NCBI GenBank assembly: GCA_018715295.1
Contig: DVLY01000166.1
Span: 1 to 14,854, forward strand
Direction: 5' to 3'
DNA length: 14,854 nucleotides
Source of the DNA: Candidatus Merdimorpha stercoravium
GTDB taxonomy: Bacteria; Bacteroidota; Bacteroidia; Flavobacteriales; UBA1820
Every line of letters begins with the position of its first letter. The stretch's first letter is position 1. The notes under the pieces were generated by a model. The model saw only the letters and a list, made by a program, of their open reading frames with translations, was not told the DNA's origin and ran no database searches. The position numbers and the translations under genes are program-made. Below are positions 1-7,491 of this stretch, one piece after another.

Positions 1-63
1 TTACTTAATATCCTGCCTTTCAGTGGGCTTTGCTTTTGGCCTCCCTCCTTTCAAAAGGCTCAT
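1..63 (-). pseudogene. Possible N-terminal fragment of a mobilisation accessory protein
   Basis: On the minus strand an ATG at 63 opens a 20-codon frame that ends in TAA at positions 3-1, exactly at the window edge. The product begins MSLLKGGRPKAKPTERQDIK. The Gly-Gly-Arg-Pro-Lys start rich in Lys, Arg and Pro resembles the first residues of small MobA/MobC-like relaxosome proteins found on Bacteroidota mobilisable elements. The rest of such a protein (ribbon-helix-helix region) is absent. It could be a truncated remnant, a gene interrupted by a contig-end error (one missing base before the final codons would keep the frame open), or chance. The surrounding AT-rich bases differ from the GC-rich remainder, which favours a foreign origin. 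Similarity is from memory of the family, not from a search. Confidence 0.3.
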
Positions 64-220
64 AAAGGTGCGAAAGTCCCGGGCTAAAAAAAATGATTTG
101 CGTCATATTTTTAGCAGTTTTAATAAACTTATAACATTTCGGAATCCCCCGGGTGCAGGGACAGGGTGCTTTTGCCGCAGGAATCGTTTCCCGTTGGGGA
201 AATGCAGAGCGCAGTGGAAG
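64..220. other. AT-rich spacer without a convincing gene
   Basis: No coding region is supported between the edge fragment and the stop of the fumarylacetoacetase-family gene. Positions 83-140 are clearly AT-rich with long A and T runs, unlike the rest of the window. A short perfect inverted repeat (TTTCCC, loop GTTG, GGGAAA, 187-202) lies just past the end of the minus-strand gene, but no T run follows it, so I do not call it an intrinsic terminator. Confidence 0.5.
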
Positions 221-820
221 CTATTTGATCTTCAGGTGCAAAACCTCCTCCCGGTCTATCCAGCCGGAGAAGCGCTCTCCGCCTTTGACCGTGAGGGCAG
301 CCGCCGGCGCCCCGGTGAGCAGGATGTCGCCCGTCTTGAGGGTGTAGTAGCGCGATACGATCCCGATGGTCTGGTCGATGGAAAAGTGCATCTGTCCTGT
401 CTCGCCCCGCATCACGTCCTTTTCTCCGTCGGAAAGTCCGAAGCAGATCCGGCCGGGGTCTTCGAAAGCCCCTTTGTCGATCCAGCGGCCGATGGCCGCC
501 GCGCCGTCGAATCCTTTGGCGATGTCCACCGGCTGGCCTTCCGCAGCCAGGCGGTCGTAGAGGTCCTGTGCCGTGAAGTCAATCCCGAGGGTAAAGGCGT
601 CGTAGTATTTGTGGGCAAACCGCGGATCGATGTACTTGCCCAGGCGGCAGATACGCACGGCCAGTTCGGCTTCGAGGGTGATCCGCTGCGAGAATTCCGG
701 CAGGAAAAAGGGATTGCCCCCGTGCAGGATGCACGAGTCGGGTTTGAGGAAAATGACCGGCTGCTGCGGCGCGGCCGCCTCGCCGTGGGGGTAGTTCTGT
801 CCCAGACAGATGATCTTCAT
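221..820 (-). CDS. Fumarylacetoacetate hydrolase family protein
   Basis: This 199-residue protein belongs to the FAH superfamily: metal-dependent enzymes that hydrolyse, decarboxylate or isomerise acylpyruvate-like compounds. The family features are visible: Glu50 and Glu52 in LEAELAVRI and Asp81 in GIDFTAQD as the likely divalent-metal ligands, Lys102 in the AKGFD segment, and the C-terminal LLTGAPA loop around residue 170. The length fits the compact single-domain bacterial type without the N-terminal SH3-like domain of true fumarylacetoacetase. The start at 820 was chosen because homology begins there and because the open frame further upstream only shadows the neighbouring gene. It lies 56 bp downstream of the YciO-like gene and may share its transcript. 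The actual substrate cannot be told from sequence; oxaloacetate decarboxylase or acylpyruvase activity are common for relatives. Confidence 0.88.
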   Translation of the reverse strand: MKIICLGQNYPHGEAAAPQQPVIFLKPDSCILHGGNPFFLPEFSQRITLEAELAVRICRLGKYIDPRFAHKYYDAFTLGIDFTAQDLYDRLAAEGQPVDIAKGFDGAAAIGRWIDKGAFEDPGRICFGLSDGEKDVMRGETGQMHFSIDQTIGIVSRYYTLKTGDILLTGAPAAALTVKGGERFSGWIDREEVLHLKIK

Positions 821-876
821 ACGGTGTCTTTTTTCAACGCTCTTCTTTTCGCTCTCTCTTTGCGCTCCAGAGCCTT

Positions 877-1500
877 TTATAAAAACTCGTCCGCCGGACC
901 AGCCCCCTGGCGCAATACCTGCGGATGGCCGTCCACGAGCGAAATAACGGTCGAGGCAATGTTGCCCCCATAGCCTCCGTCGATCACCAGGTCCACGACC
1001 GTATCCATCCGTTCGGCGATCAGCGAAGGGTCGGTGGTGTATTCCAGGATTTCGTCCGTGTCGTACACCGAAGTCGAGATGATGGGGTTGCCCAGGGCGC
1101 GGACGATCTCGCGGGGGATGGGGTTGTCCGGTACGCGGATACCGACCGTTTTCTTGCCCTTGAAGGCTTTGGGCAGCCCCGGTCCGGCCGGCAGGATAAA
1201 GGTGTAGGGGCCGGGCAGCAGCCGCTTGAGGATCTTGAACGCAGGGGTGTCTATCTGCCGGGCGTACATCGAGAGGTTGCTCAGGTCGGAGCAGATGAAC
1301 GAAAAATTGGCCTTCTCGGGTTTGACGTGTTTGAGTCGGCAAAGTGCTTCGACGGCTTTGTAGTTGCCGATGTCGCAGCCCAGTCCGTACACCGTATCGG
1401 TGGGATAGATCACCAGCCCTCCGCGGCGCAGCACTTCTACGACCTGCTCGATGCGGCGCGGGTCGGGATTTTCGGGGTAGATTTTGATCAGTTCAGCCAT
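877..1500 (-). CDS. yciO: YciO-like protein of the Sua5/YrdC/YciO family (threonylcarbamoyl-AMP synthase-like)
   Basis: The 207 residues match the YrdC-like fold along their whole length. YrdC/Sua5 make threonylcarbamoyl-AMP for the t6A37 modification of tRNA. The sequence is closer to E. coli YciO than to TsaC: it starts with the IYPENPDPRRI segment, has YPTDTVYGLGCDI at 32-44, LKHVKPEKANFSFICSDLS at 57-74 where TsaC-type proteins have a Lys-Arg-Pro loop, GPYTFIL at 97-103, TVGIRVPDNP at 118-127, and ends VLRQGAG plus a short tail. It lacks the extra C-terminal Sua5 domain. The start at 1500 gives the usual family N-terminus; longer starts to 1593 would add an unrelated leader. Whether it makes threonylcarbamoyl-AMP in vivo or has another nucleotide-linked role is open, because YciO activity is disputed. 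Confidence 0.9.
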   Translation of the reverse strand: MAELIKIYPENPDPRRIEQVVEVLRRGGLVIYPTDTVYGLGCDIGNYKAVEALCRLKHVKPEKANFSFICSDLSNLSMYARQIDTPAFKILKRLLPGPYTFILPAGPGLPKAFKGKKTVGIRVPDNPIPREIVRALGNPIISTSVYDTDEILEYTTDPSLIAERMDTVVDLVIDGGYGGNIASTVISLVDGHPQVLRQGAGPADEFL

Positions 1501-1529
1501 CGTGCGTTCGGGTTTCGTTTTTCCGGAAG

Positions 1530-1537
1530 CTAAATTA
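1530..1537 (-). promoter_or_regulatory. Candidate -7 element upstream of the yciO-like gene
   Basis: Read on the minus strand the bases are TAATTTAG, one mismatch from the Bacteroidota -7 consensus TAnnTTTG, 29 bp ahead of the ATG at 1500. I see no clear -33 TTTG/TTG at the proper distance, so this is a weak call. The gene could equally be transcribed from upstream through the 108-bp gap after the HAD gene. Confidence 0.25.
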
Positions 1538-1608
1538 CGCATTTTCTCCGTTTTTGTCCTGCCCGGGCGGCAGAAAACAGGCCTTTTCACCAAGCGGAAA
1601 GACCGGGG

Positions 1609-2259
1609 TCAGAGCCCCAGCAGGGAAGCCAGCTGCGGCACGGATTCGGCCAGGCGGGTAGCTCCGGCGGCGGACAACTCCTCCCGGCTGCCGTAGCCCC
1701 ACAGCACTCCGATGCTCTCCAGGGCGTTGTCCTTCGCCCCCTCGATGTCGTGCTGCCGATCGCCGATCATCACCGCGCGATCCGGAGAGATCCCGCACGT
1801 CTCCAAGGCGTAACGCACTACATCGGTCTTTTTCGAACGGGCATCGTCCATTGTCGCGGCAGCGACAAAGTCGAAAAACGGGAGGAGCTGGAAATGCTCC
1901 AGGATCTTTCGGGCGTAGAGCTCCGGTTTCGAACTGGCCAGGAGGATCCGTACCCCGTGCCTTTTCAGGTTTTCCAACAGCTCCTTTATCCCGGGGTAGA
2001 GTTCGTTTTCAAAGATCCCTTGTCGGGAAAAGTATTCCCGGTACCGTTCGACCGCTTGCCGGGCCTGCTCCGTCGAAAACCCGTAAAACGTGGAAAACGA
2101 ATCCACCAAAGGCGGTCCGATAAAAGGGTACAGCGCCGTGCGGTCTTTGACTTCGAGGCCGAAAAAGGACAGCGCATAGGCGACCGAACGGGTAATGCCT
2201 TCGCCGGGGTCGGTCAGGGTGCCGTCCAGGTCGAAGAGGCAGTAGGCGTATCGAGGCAT
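1609..2259 (-). CDS. HAD-superfamily hydrolase, phosphoglycolate-phosphatase-like (subfamily IA)
   Basis: This 216-residue cytosolic phosphatase has all four HAD motifs: DLDGT with nucleophile Asp10 and acid/base Asp12, motif II Ser in LLASSKPE near 109-110, motif III Lys in SKKTD near 143-144, and motif IV GDRQHD with Asp167 and Asp171 for Mg2+. The helical cap between residues about 18 and 85 is the small C1 cap typical of Gph/5'-nucleotidase relatives. Such enzymes dephosphorylate 2-phosphoglycolate, sugar phosphates or nucleotides; the specific substrate is not readable here. The start at 2259 places the nucleophile near the N-terminus as expected; an upstream ATG at 2403 would overlap the preceding gene. 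The product MPRYAYCLFDLDG start is typical of Bacteroidales orthologues. Confidence 0.9.
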   Translation of the reverse strand: MPRYAYCLFDLDGTLTDPGEGITRSVAYALSFFGLEVKDRTALYPFIGPPLVDSFSTFYGFSTEQARQAVERYREYFSRQGIFENELYPGIKELLENLKRHGVRILLASSKPELYARKILEHFQLLPFFDFVAAATMDDARSKKTDVVRYALETCGISPDRAVMIGDRQHDIEGAKDNALESIGVLWGYGSREELSAAGATRLAESVPQLASLLGL

Positions 2260-2323
2260 CGGGTTTTGCGGTTTTTTCTCTGCCGAAGCAGGGGGGAGAG
2301 GTGCGTCGAACGGTTTATTCCAT

Positions 2324-2950
2324 TTATTCCATCCGCAGGGAAAAGTACACGAAACGGGGCACGTGGTATCGTTCCTGCCAGGTTTTGGGGTCGGCATGGG
2401 CATCGCGCAGCCCGCAAAAATCGATCCACAGGCTTTTCCTTCCCTCGAAGTCCATCGGCTGGACCAGCCCGGTGGTAAAGGCGGCCAGGGGGATGTCCTG
2501 GGCGGTGTCGTAAGGCCGTTCGGGGAAGGTCTCCATCAGGATGTACTGCGAGGGGTATTCCGTGCCGTTCCCGGAGTCGATGGAATACGGGATTTTGGCG
2601 GTGGCATAGTTCGGGGTAACCACCCGCACGTATCCCGTGAGGGAGTCTTTTGCCTGGGCGTAAAAGGTAAACGAAGCCGTGGTATCGGCAAATTCCATCG
2701 TCCGGGCCACGAGCGGTCGGGAGGAGATTTCGCCGTTTTCCACCTGGTGAGCCCACAGGACCCATTTCTTGCCCCGGATGTCCCCGTGCACGGTGGCCTT
2801 CAGGTAGTACACTTCCAGGAATTCCATCAAGCCTTGTACCTCGGGCGTGAGAGTCTCCACGGCTTCGTACCGGACCTCGACCCGTCCTTCCTGGGCCGGG
2901 AGTACGATCGGGAAAAGGAGCAGCGCCGCTGCCAGGATTCGTTTTTTCAT
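2324..2950 (-). CDS. Secreted protein of unknown function
   Basis: I do not recognise a family. The 208-residue product starts with a clear Sec signal peptide (MKKR, hydrophobic ILAAALLLFPIVLP, likely cleavage after PAQ near residue 20) with no lipobox cysteine, so it is probably periplasmic or exported. The mature part is about 190 residues, rich in aromatic and beta-favouring residues, and contains one cysteine (in WIDFCGLRD), which suggests a small beta-rich domain. It includes YYLKATVHGDIRGKKWVLWAHQVENGE and ends PRFVYFSLRME. It follows the dipeptidase gene by 60 bp on the same strand and may be co-transcribed with it. The genomic link suggests a cell-envelope role, but nothing more can be supported. 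Confidence 0.75.
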   Translation of the reverse strand: MKKRILAAALLLFPIVLPAQEGRVEVRYEAVETLTPEVQGLMEFLEVYYLKATVHGDIRGKKWVLWAHQVENGEISSRPLVARTMEFADTTASFTFYAQAKDSLTGYVRVVTPNYATAKIPYSIDSGNGTEYPSQYILMETFPERPYDTAQDIPLAAFTTGLVQPMDFEGRKSLWIDFCGLRDAHADPKTWQERYHVPRFVYFSLRME

Positions 2951-3010
2951 GGAATTTTGGGTTGATTATAATTAGTTATAAAATGTACGCACCGGGCGGA
3001 GGAAATCACC

Positions 3011-4672
3011 TCAATCCTCCGTCGGCACCTTGAAGCGTTCGGGAGCGTCCTCGACGATCTTTTCCCGCCACGGTTTGCTCCAGCCCGGTGTTTCGATCGG
3101 TCCGGGGCCTCCGTAACGCGAGCGGATGAAGTCGCCGTCCTTTTCGGGATGGATCACGCCGTCGAAATACTTCACCAGCAGGAATGCTTCGAGGTCTTTC
3201 CATTCGGCGACGGTCTTTTCGCTCAAAAAGATGGAGAAGTCCGTCAGGCAGGCTACCGCCCGTTTGGGCGAGGATTTGTACAGTTTCAGCGCCCGCTCGT
3301 CCCCCGCTTTCACATAGACGCGGAGGTATTCCCGTTCCAACTCCGCCTGGCGCGCACGGATCTCGGGAGCGTAGTAGGCGTATTTGGCGTAGGCCTGTTG
3401 TGCCAGGCGGTTGAATATCCAGAAGGCAGCCGTAGGCGAGTAGGTATTGAAGTCGCCGTTGCCCACCGCAAAGCATTCCGCCACGCGGGTGGACGAAGTG
3501 TAGATGGGCGTGTAGCAGGTAAAGTAGGTGTCGTCCAAGCCGAACCACAGGAGGCCGCCTATCTCGTCGGGCAGCCAGCCTCGCGATTGCGATACGAGCG
3601 AGAAAGCCGTCTGAGGGGTGGAAATCGGGCGCTCGCAGAAATACGCCACGCTGTCTACCTCCCAATTCAACGGCCGTGTGCCGTACGGGGAGTCGTACGC
3701 CCCGGCCATGACCGTCCCCCGGATGTCCATCGGGGTGTTTTCATAGTGGTCGCGCATCAGCTCCATCGCATCGAGCACCGAGAGTTTCCGGTCGGGCTTT
3801 ATCCACAGCGGCATCCGTTCGGCCGTCGCATCGCCCATCGCGTAGCGCAGGTACCGGTCGCCGAAACCGGCGCAGGAGCGTTGGAAGATGCTCCACACGC
3901 GCGCCTCGCAAAAACGCAGTTGGGTGAAGTCCAGCGGGCAGTAGGCCGCCGAGAAGTCGAAATCGGCATCTTCTCCCGAGAAATATCCCATCTTCCGGGC
4001 AAAGGAGATCACATCCGGGCTGTAGAGGCAGTTCTGCGGATCGTCCAACGGGAAGGTCGTGATGCGCGCCTGGTTGGCATGGGCGCAGATGTACCCGTCC
4101 GGCACGCGGCGGGCCACCCACACGGCGCCTTTTTCCTTTTCTCCCTTGCCGATGAGTTCCATGATCCATACTTCGTTCGGGTCGGCGATGGAAAACGACT
4201 CGCCCTCCGAATAGTAGCCGTATTCCTCCACCAGGGACGTCATGATCTCGATGGCTTCCCGGGCCGAGGCTGCGCGCTGCAAGGTGATGTAGATCAGGCT
4301 CCCGTAGTCCAGGATGCCGTTGGGGCGGCAGAGTTCCGGACGGCCGCCGAAGGTCGTTTCGGTGATGGCGACCTGTTTTTCGTTCATGTTGCCGATGACG
4401 TTGTACGTCTGCCGTACCTGAGGGATCTGTCCCAACAGGTGCCCGGGGGCATCCCATTCATAGACATCGAGCATCGTCCCAGGGCGGTATTTGGCGGCCG
4501 GGTAGTGGTACAACTCGCCGAACATCTGGTACGAATCGGCCGAATAGGTCAGCATCGTGCTGCCATCTTCGGAAGCGCCTTTGGTAACCAGCAGGTTGGT
4601 GCACGCCGGCGCAGCCGTGGCTGCGCCGAGCATCGCCAGCAGCAGGGTCAGGCGGAGCGGAGTATTTTTCAT
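3011..4672 (-). CDS. C69 family dipeptidase (PepD-like), secreted
   Basis: This 553-residue N-terminal-nucleophile hydrolase belongs to peptidase family C69 (older U34), which cleaves dipeptides. A Sec signal (MKNTPLRLTLLLAMLGAATAAPA) ends just before Cys24 in ACTNLLVTKGASEDGSTML; in this family that Cys becomes the N-terminal catalytic nucleophile after processing. Conserved blocks include YSADSYQMFGELYHYPAA, NVIGNMNEKQVAITETTFGGR, GYYSEGESFSIADPNEVWIMELIGKG, AHANQARI and LRFCEARVWS. Length and sequence agree with the Bacteroidales form, which is thought to act in the periplasm on peptides from diet or host. The start at 4672 gives a full signal peptide. Its 5' flank to 4806 is AT-rich and probably holds the promoter. 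Annotation as a dipeptidase is family knowledge; preferred dipeptides are unknown. Confidence 0.95.
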   Translation of the reverse strand: MKNTPLRLTLLLAMLGAATAAPACTNLLVTKGASEDGSTMLTYSADSYQMFGELYHYPAAKYRPGTMLDVYEWDAPGHLLGQIPQVRQTYNVIGNMNEKQVAITETTFGGRPELCRPNGILDYGSLIYITLQRAASAREAIEIMTSLVEEYGYYSEGESFSIADPNEVWIMELIGKGEKEKGAVWVARRVPDGYICAHANQARITTFPLDDPQNCLYSPDVISFARKMGYFSGEDADFDFSAAYCPLDFTQLRFCEARVWSIFQRSCAGFGDRYLRYAMGDATAERMPLWIKPDRKLSVLDAMELMRDHYENTPMDIRGTVMAGAYDSPYGTRPLNWEVDSVAYFCERPISTPQTAFSLVSQSRGWLPDEIGGLLWFGLDDTYFTCYTPIYTSSTRVAECFAVGNGDFNTYSPTAAFWIFNRLAQQAYAKYAYYAPEIRARQAELEREYLRVYVKAGDERALKLYKSSPKRAVACLTDFSIFLSEKTVAEWKDLEAFLLVKYFDGVIHPEKDGDFIRSRYGGPGPIETPGWSKPWREKIVEDAPERFKVPTED

Positions 4673-4760
4673 TCTCTTTGGTCGTGTATGGATTTATTAG
4701 ATGTTTTGTTTTTTTAGGGGAGGTTTTCTTTGGAGGGGAAAAACTATTCCGTCAGGGGCG

Positions 4761-4788
4761 GGAAAAATTTCCTCCTCGGGAAATTTCC
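4761..4788 (-). terminator. Paired GGAAATTTCC palindromes, possible terminator of the copA transcript
   Basis: On the minus strand, 19 bp after the stop of the small metal-binding gene, the bases GGAAATTTCC, CGAGGA and GGAAATTTTTCC follow one another. The two palindromic arms can pair as a hairpin with a 2-base bulge, and a T run (TTTTT) occurs about 20 bp further on. Because each arm is itself a palindrome, the site could instead be an operator for the dipeptidase gene downstream. The distance to the T run makes it a poor intrinsic terminator. Confidence 0.3.
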
Positions 4789-4806
4789 GGAAAGAAACGC
4801 CCGGCC

Positions 4807-5025
4807 TTATTTCTCGCTCAAGAGCTCGGCGCGGTAACCGGCCGACCGGACTGCTTCTTCGATCTGCCGGGCCGATACCGGTGCATCGGTTACCGTCAGG
4901 GTGCGGTCGGGCGAGGAGAGGTCGAACGACCAACTCCCGGCGGAGAGCAGGGGGGACAGGGCGGCGTCGATCCTGGCCGTGCAGCCGGAACATTTGGCAT
5001 TGGTGCGGAAAATGTATTGTTTCAT
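4807..5025 (-). CDS. Small heavy-metal-associated (HMA) domain protein, CopZ-like copper chaperone
   Basis: The 72-residue product is a single HMA (ferredoxin-like beta-alpha-beta-beta-alpha-beta) domain. It opens MKQYIFRTNAKCSGCTARIDAAL with the metal-binding Cys-x-x-Cys pair at residues 12 and 15, and ends ARQIEEAVRSAGYRAELLSEK, the usual last helix and strand. Proteins of this kind bind Cu(I) in the cytosol and hand it to copper ATPases. It lies 58 bp downstream of copA on the same strand, which supports the CopZ role and co-transcription. The residue two before the first Cys is Ala rather than the usual Met of MxCxxC, a mild deviation that also occurs in other HMA proteins. Confidence 0.88.
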   Translation of the reverse strand: MKQYIFRTNAKCSGCTARIDAALSPLLSAGSWSFDLSSPDRTLTVTDAPVSARQIEEAVRSAGYRAELLSEK

Positions 5026-5083
5026 GGCATGTTTTTTTGATGGATTCCTGTTCTTTATTTTACGGGAACGCTCTGCGGCAGCC

Positions 5084-7306
5084 TTACAACTTGCTGCGCC
5101 CCAGACGCAGTGCGTTGGCCACCACCGATACCGAGCTGAGCGCCATGGCAGCCGAAGCCCACATGGGGTTGAGCAGGATGCCGTAGAAGGGGAAGAGCAC
5201 CCCTGCGGCGATCGGTATCCCGATGGTGTTGTAGATAAAGGCCCAGAAGAGGTTTTGCCGGATCAGTTTTACGGTGCGGCGGGACAGGTGTACGGCCTTG
5301 GGCAGCAGCATCAGGTCGGAGGTCATCAAGGTAACCATCGCCACGTCCATCGCAATGTCCGTCCCGCGTCCCATGGCGATGCCCACGTTGGCCGAAGCCA
5401 AGGCCTGGGAGTCGTTGATCCCGTCGCCCACCATGGCTACAGTGCGGCCTTTTTGCTGGAGGTCTTCGATGAATTTCGCTTTGTCGTCGGGCATCATCGA
5501 GGCCTGGAAATGTTTGATCCCGGCTTGGGAAGCGATGTGGGCCGCAGTCTTTTCCGAGTCGCCGGTGAGCATGAATACCTCGATACCCATCCGCTGGAGT
5601 TGTTCTACCGCTTGCCGGGAGGTGGGTTTGAGCGGGTCGCTGACGGCCATCACGCACAGCAGCGAGGCCTCTTCGCCGAAGAAGACGATGCTCCGCCCCT
5701 GGCTTTGCCATTGGGCGAGGGTGTCCGTGAGGTCTTTTTCCAGACGGGAGACGTATTGGCGGCAGAGGGCTTGGCTACCCACCCAGTAGGTCTTGCCCTG
5801 GCGGGTGGCGCGTACGCCCATTCCGGTAACCGATTCGAAATCCTCCAGAGGGGTCTCCTCGGCTCCTTTGTTTTCCAGGTAACTCGTGATGGCCAGCGCC
5901 AGGGGATGTTCCGAGCGTTTTTCCATCGTGTAGAGCATGTCCTTGTTGCTCTTGAGCAGGTATCCCAGGTCCATGAACTGCGATACGCGCGGGATACCGG
6001 AGGTCAGCGTGCCGGTTTTGTCCATCGCCATGGCATTGACCCGGCAGAGGTTTTCCAGGGCAAAAGCGTCCTTGATCAGAATGTGGTTTTCCGCGCCTTT
6101 GCCGATGCCCACCATCAGGGCCGTAGGGGTCGCCAGACCCAGCGCGCAGGGGCAGGCGATCACCAGCACCGACACCGCCGAGACCACCGCCATGTGCAGG
6201 TACTGCCCGCCGCCGATCCACAGCCACAGGACGAGGGTAAGCAGGGAAATGCCCATCACCACCGGCACGAAGATGCCCGCGATCCGGTCGACGATCCGCT
6301 GAACGGGGGCCTTGCTGCTCTGCGCTTGTTCCACCATGCGGATGATGCGCGCCAGCACGGTATCGGCGCCCACCTGCTCGGCCCGCACCTTGAAAGCTCC
6401 CCGCTGGTTGATCGTCCCGGAGAGGACCTTGTCGCCCGGGCGTTTGCGCACCGGTACCGGTTCGCCGCTGATCATGCTTTCGTCCACATACGAGGCGCCC
6501 TCGTCCACGGATCCGTCCACCGGGATGCGCTCGCCGGGGCGCACGCTGATGCGGTCGCCCACCCGGATCATGCCGATGGGCAGGTCTTTTTCCCCATCCG
6601 GGGTAACGATGCGCGCGGTTTTGGGTTGCAGGCCCATCAGTTTGCGGATGGCCGACGAAGTGTTGCCTTTCGCGCGTTCTTCCAGCAGTTTTCCCAGCAG
6701 GACGAAGGCAATGATCATGCCCGAAGCTTCGTAGTACACGTGTACCGGCATGCCGGAGGAGGCCAGCAGCGAAGGAAACAGCGTATTGACCAGACTGTAC
6801 ACGAAGGCCACCGATACGCTCAATGCCACCAGCGTGTCCATGTTGGCCGAACCGTGGCGCGCCTGCCGGACGGCATTGATAAAGAAACGCCGCCCGAAGT
6901 ACAGGATGGGCAAGGTCAGTACCAGCATCACCCAGGCGGCGTAGGGCTTGTCTATGAAGACCATCGAGATGACCATCAGCGGGATGGCCAGCGCCCAGGC
7001 ACCGAGGGTGCGCAGGCGGATCCTGCGGTAGCGTTCGGCCTGTTTTTCCTCTTTCTTTTCTTCGGTGTTGTCCCCTCCGATGAGGATGTCGTACCCGATG
7101 GCGCGGATCTGCCGTTGGATTTCCTCCAGGGAGATCGCCGAGCGGTCATAGACCAGGTGCATGTCGTTCGAGGCGAGATTGACATCGGCCTGGAGCACGC
7201 CCGGCAGGGCGCGCGTAGCGTTTTCCACATTGGCGGCGCAGACGGCGCAGCTCATTTCCAGCACCGGGACGATGGTTTCCTGTAGGTTGCTTTTTGCCAT
7301 AGACAT
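5084..7306 (-). CDS. copA: Copper-translocating P1B-type ATPase
   Basis: This 740-residue inner-membrane pump uses ATP to export Cu(I) from the cytosol. In order: an N-terminal HMA domain with MSCAVC (Cys20, Cys23), four predicted membrane helices before the actuator domain with the SGEPVPV phosphatase loop, the intramembranous CPC copper site at about 385-387, the phosphorylated Asp of DKTGT at about 429, the SEHPLA nucleotide-binding motif, MLTGDSEKTAAHIA, GDGINDS, and two final helices near the C-terminus. A single N-terminal HMA and CPC make it Cu(I)-type (TC 3.A.3.5). Two starts are possible, 7306 (MSMAKSN) and 7300 (MAKSN); the frame stays open to 7510 but the added leader has no homology. 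It heads a copA-chaperone transcript and is divergent from the hdr-flx operon. Confidence 0.96.
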   Translation of the reverse strand: MSMAKSNLQETIVPVLEMSCAVCAANVENATRALPGVLQADVNLASNDMHLVYDRSAISLEEIQRQIRAIGYDILIGGDNTEEKKEEKQAERYRRIRLRTLGAWALAIPLMVISMVFIDKPYAAWVMLVLTLPILYFGRRFFINAVRQARHGSANMDTLVALSVSVAFVYSLVNTLFPSLLASSGMPVHVYYEASGMIIAFVLLGKLLEERAKGNTSSAIRKLMGLQPKTARIVTPDGEKDLPIGMIRVGDRISVRPGERIPVDGSVDEGASYVDESMISGEPVPVRKRPGDKVLSGTINQRGAFKVRAEQVGADTVLARIIRMVEQAQSSKAPVQRIVDRIAGIFVPVVMGISLLTLVLWLWIGGGQYLHMAVVSAVSVLVIACPCALGLATPTALMVGIGKGAENHILIKDAFALENLCRVNAMAMDKTGTLTSGIPRVSQFMDLGYLLKSNKDMLYTMEKRSEHPLALAITSYLENKGAEETPLEDFESVTGMGVRATRQGKTYWVGSQALCRQYVSRLEKDLTDTLAQWQSQGRSIVFFGEEASLLCVMAVSDPLKPTSRQAVEQLQRMGIEVFMLTGDSEKTAAHIASQAGIKHFQASMMPDDKAKFIEDLQQKGRTVAMVGDGINDSQALASANVGIAMGRGTDIAMDVAMVTLMTSDLMLLPKAVHLSRRTVKLIRQNLFWAFIYNTIGIPIAAGVLFPFYGILLNPMWASAAMALSSVSVVANALRLGRSKL

Positions 7307-7342
7307 TTCGGGCTCGCCCGCCTTGTGCGCGCGAGGTGAGGG

Positions 7343-7374
7343 TAAAGGTACACAAATTTTGCCATTGCTGTCAA
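7343..7374 (-). promoter_or_regulatory. Candidate copA promoter
   Basis: Read on the minus strand, TTGACA (7374-7369) is followed by TACCTTTA (7350-7343). TTG then 21 bp then TAnnTTT(A) fits the Bacteroidota -33/-7 arrangement with one mismatch in the last base. The -7 box lies 36 bp ahead of the ATG at 7306. I see no obvious inverted repeat of CsoR or CopY type around it. Confidence 0.4.
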
Positions 7375-7442
7375 GGGCGCAGCGCGTGTGGGCGGTTGTC
7401 GAAAAGAGAAAGCCGGGAAAAAGCAGGAAATGAAAAAAAGTG

Positions 7443-7450
7443 TATATTTG
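7443..7450 (+). promoter_or_regulatory. -7 element of the hdr-flx operon (TATATTTG)
   Basis: TATATTTG is a perfect match to the Bacteroidota primary sigma factor -7 consensus TAnnTTTG. It lies 71 bp upstream of the hdrC start and just ahead of the leader hairpin. No TTTG stands at the usual -33 distance (the region is a purine-rich GAAAAAGCAGG stretch), which may mean that an activator is needed. Confidence 0.5.
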
Positions 7451-7467
7451 GTCGTCAAAAGACAAGT

Positions 7468-7491
7468 CTTCCGCCCCTGCGGGGGCGGAAG
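7468..7491 (+). promoter_or_regulatory. Perfect 10-bp stem-loop in the hdr-flx leader
   Basis: CTTCCGCCCC, loop TGCG, GGGGCGGAAG: a perfect inverted repeat beginning about 17 bp after the -7 element and ending 30 bp before the hdrC ATG. It would form a very stable hairpin near the 5' end of the transcript. There is no T run after it, so it is not an intrinsic terminator. It may protect the messenger's 5' end, or the duplex may be an operator. It does not match the Rex or FNR/CRP half-sites I know. Confidence 0.6.

Noticed and set aside
187..202. TTTCCC/GGGAAA inverted repeat as terminator of the fumarylacetoacetase-family gene
   Set aside because: The stem is only 6 bp and no T run follows on the minus strand.
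3149..4717. Plus-strand open frame of about 520 codons opposite the C69 dipeptidase
   Set aside because: No domain or signal; the minus-strand gene has a signal peptide and family motifs throughout.
4901..7285. Plus-strand open frame of nearly 800 codons opposite copA
   Set aside because: Translation is rich in His, Arg, Gly and Asp without any domain; it is the antisense shadow of a GC-rich gene that has all P-type ATPase motifs.
7468..7491. Leader hairpin as an intrinsic terminator or attenuator
   Set aside because: No T run follows the stem, and I see no alternative antiterminator arm or leader peptide.
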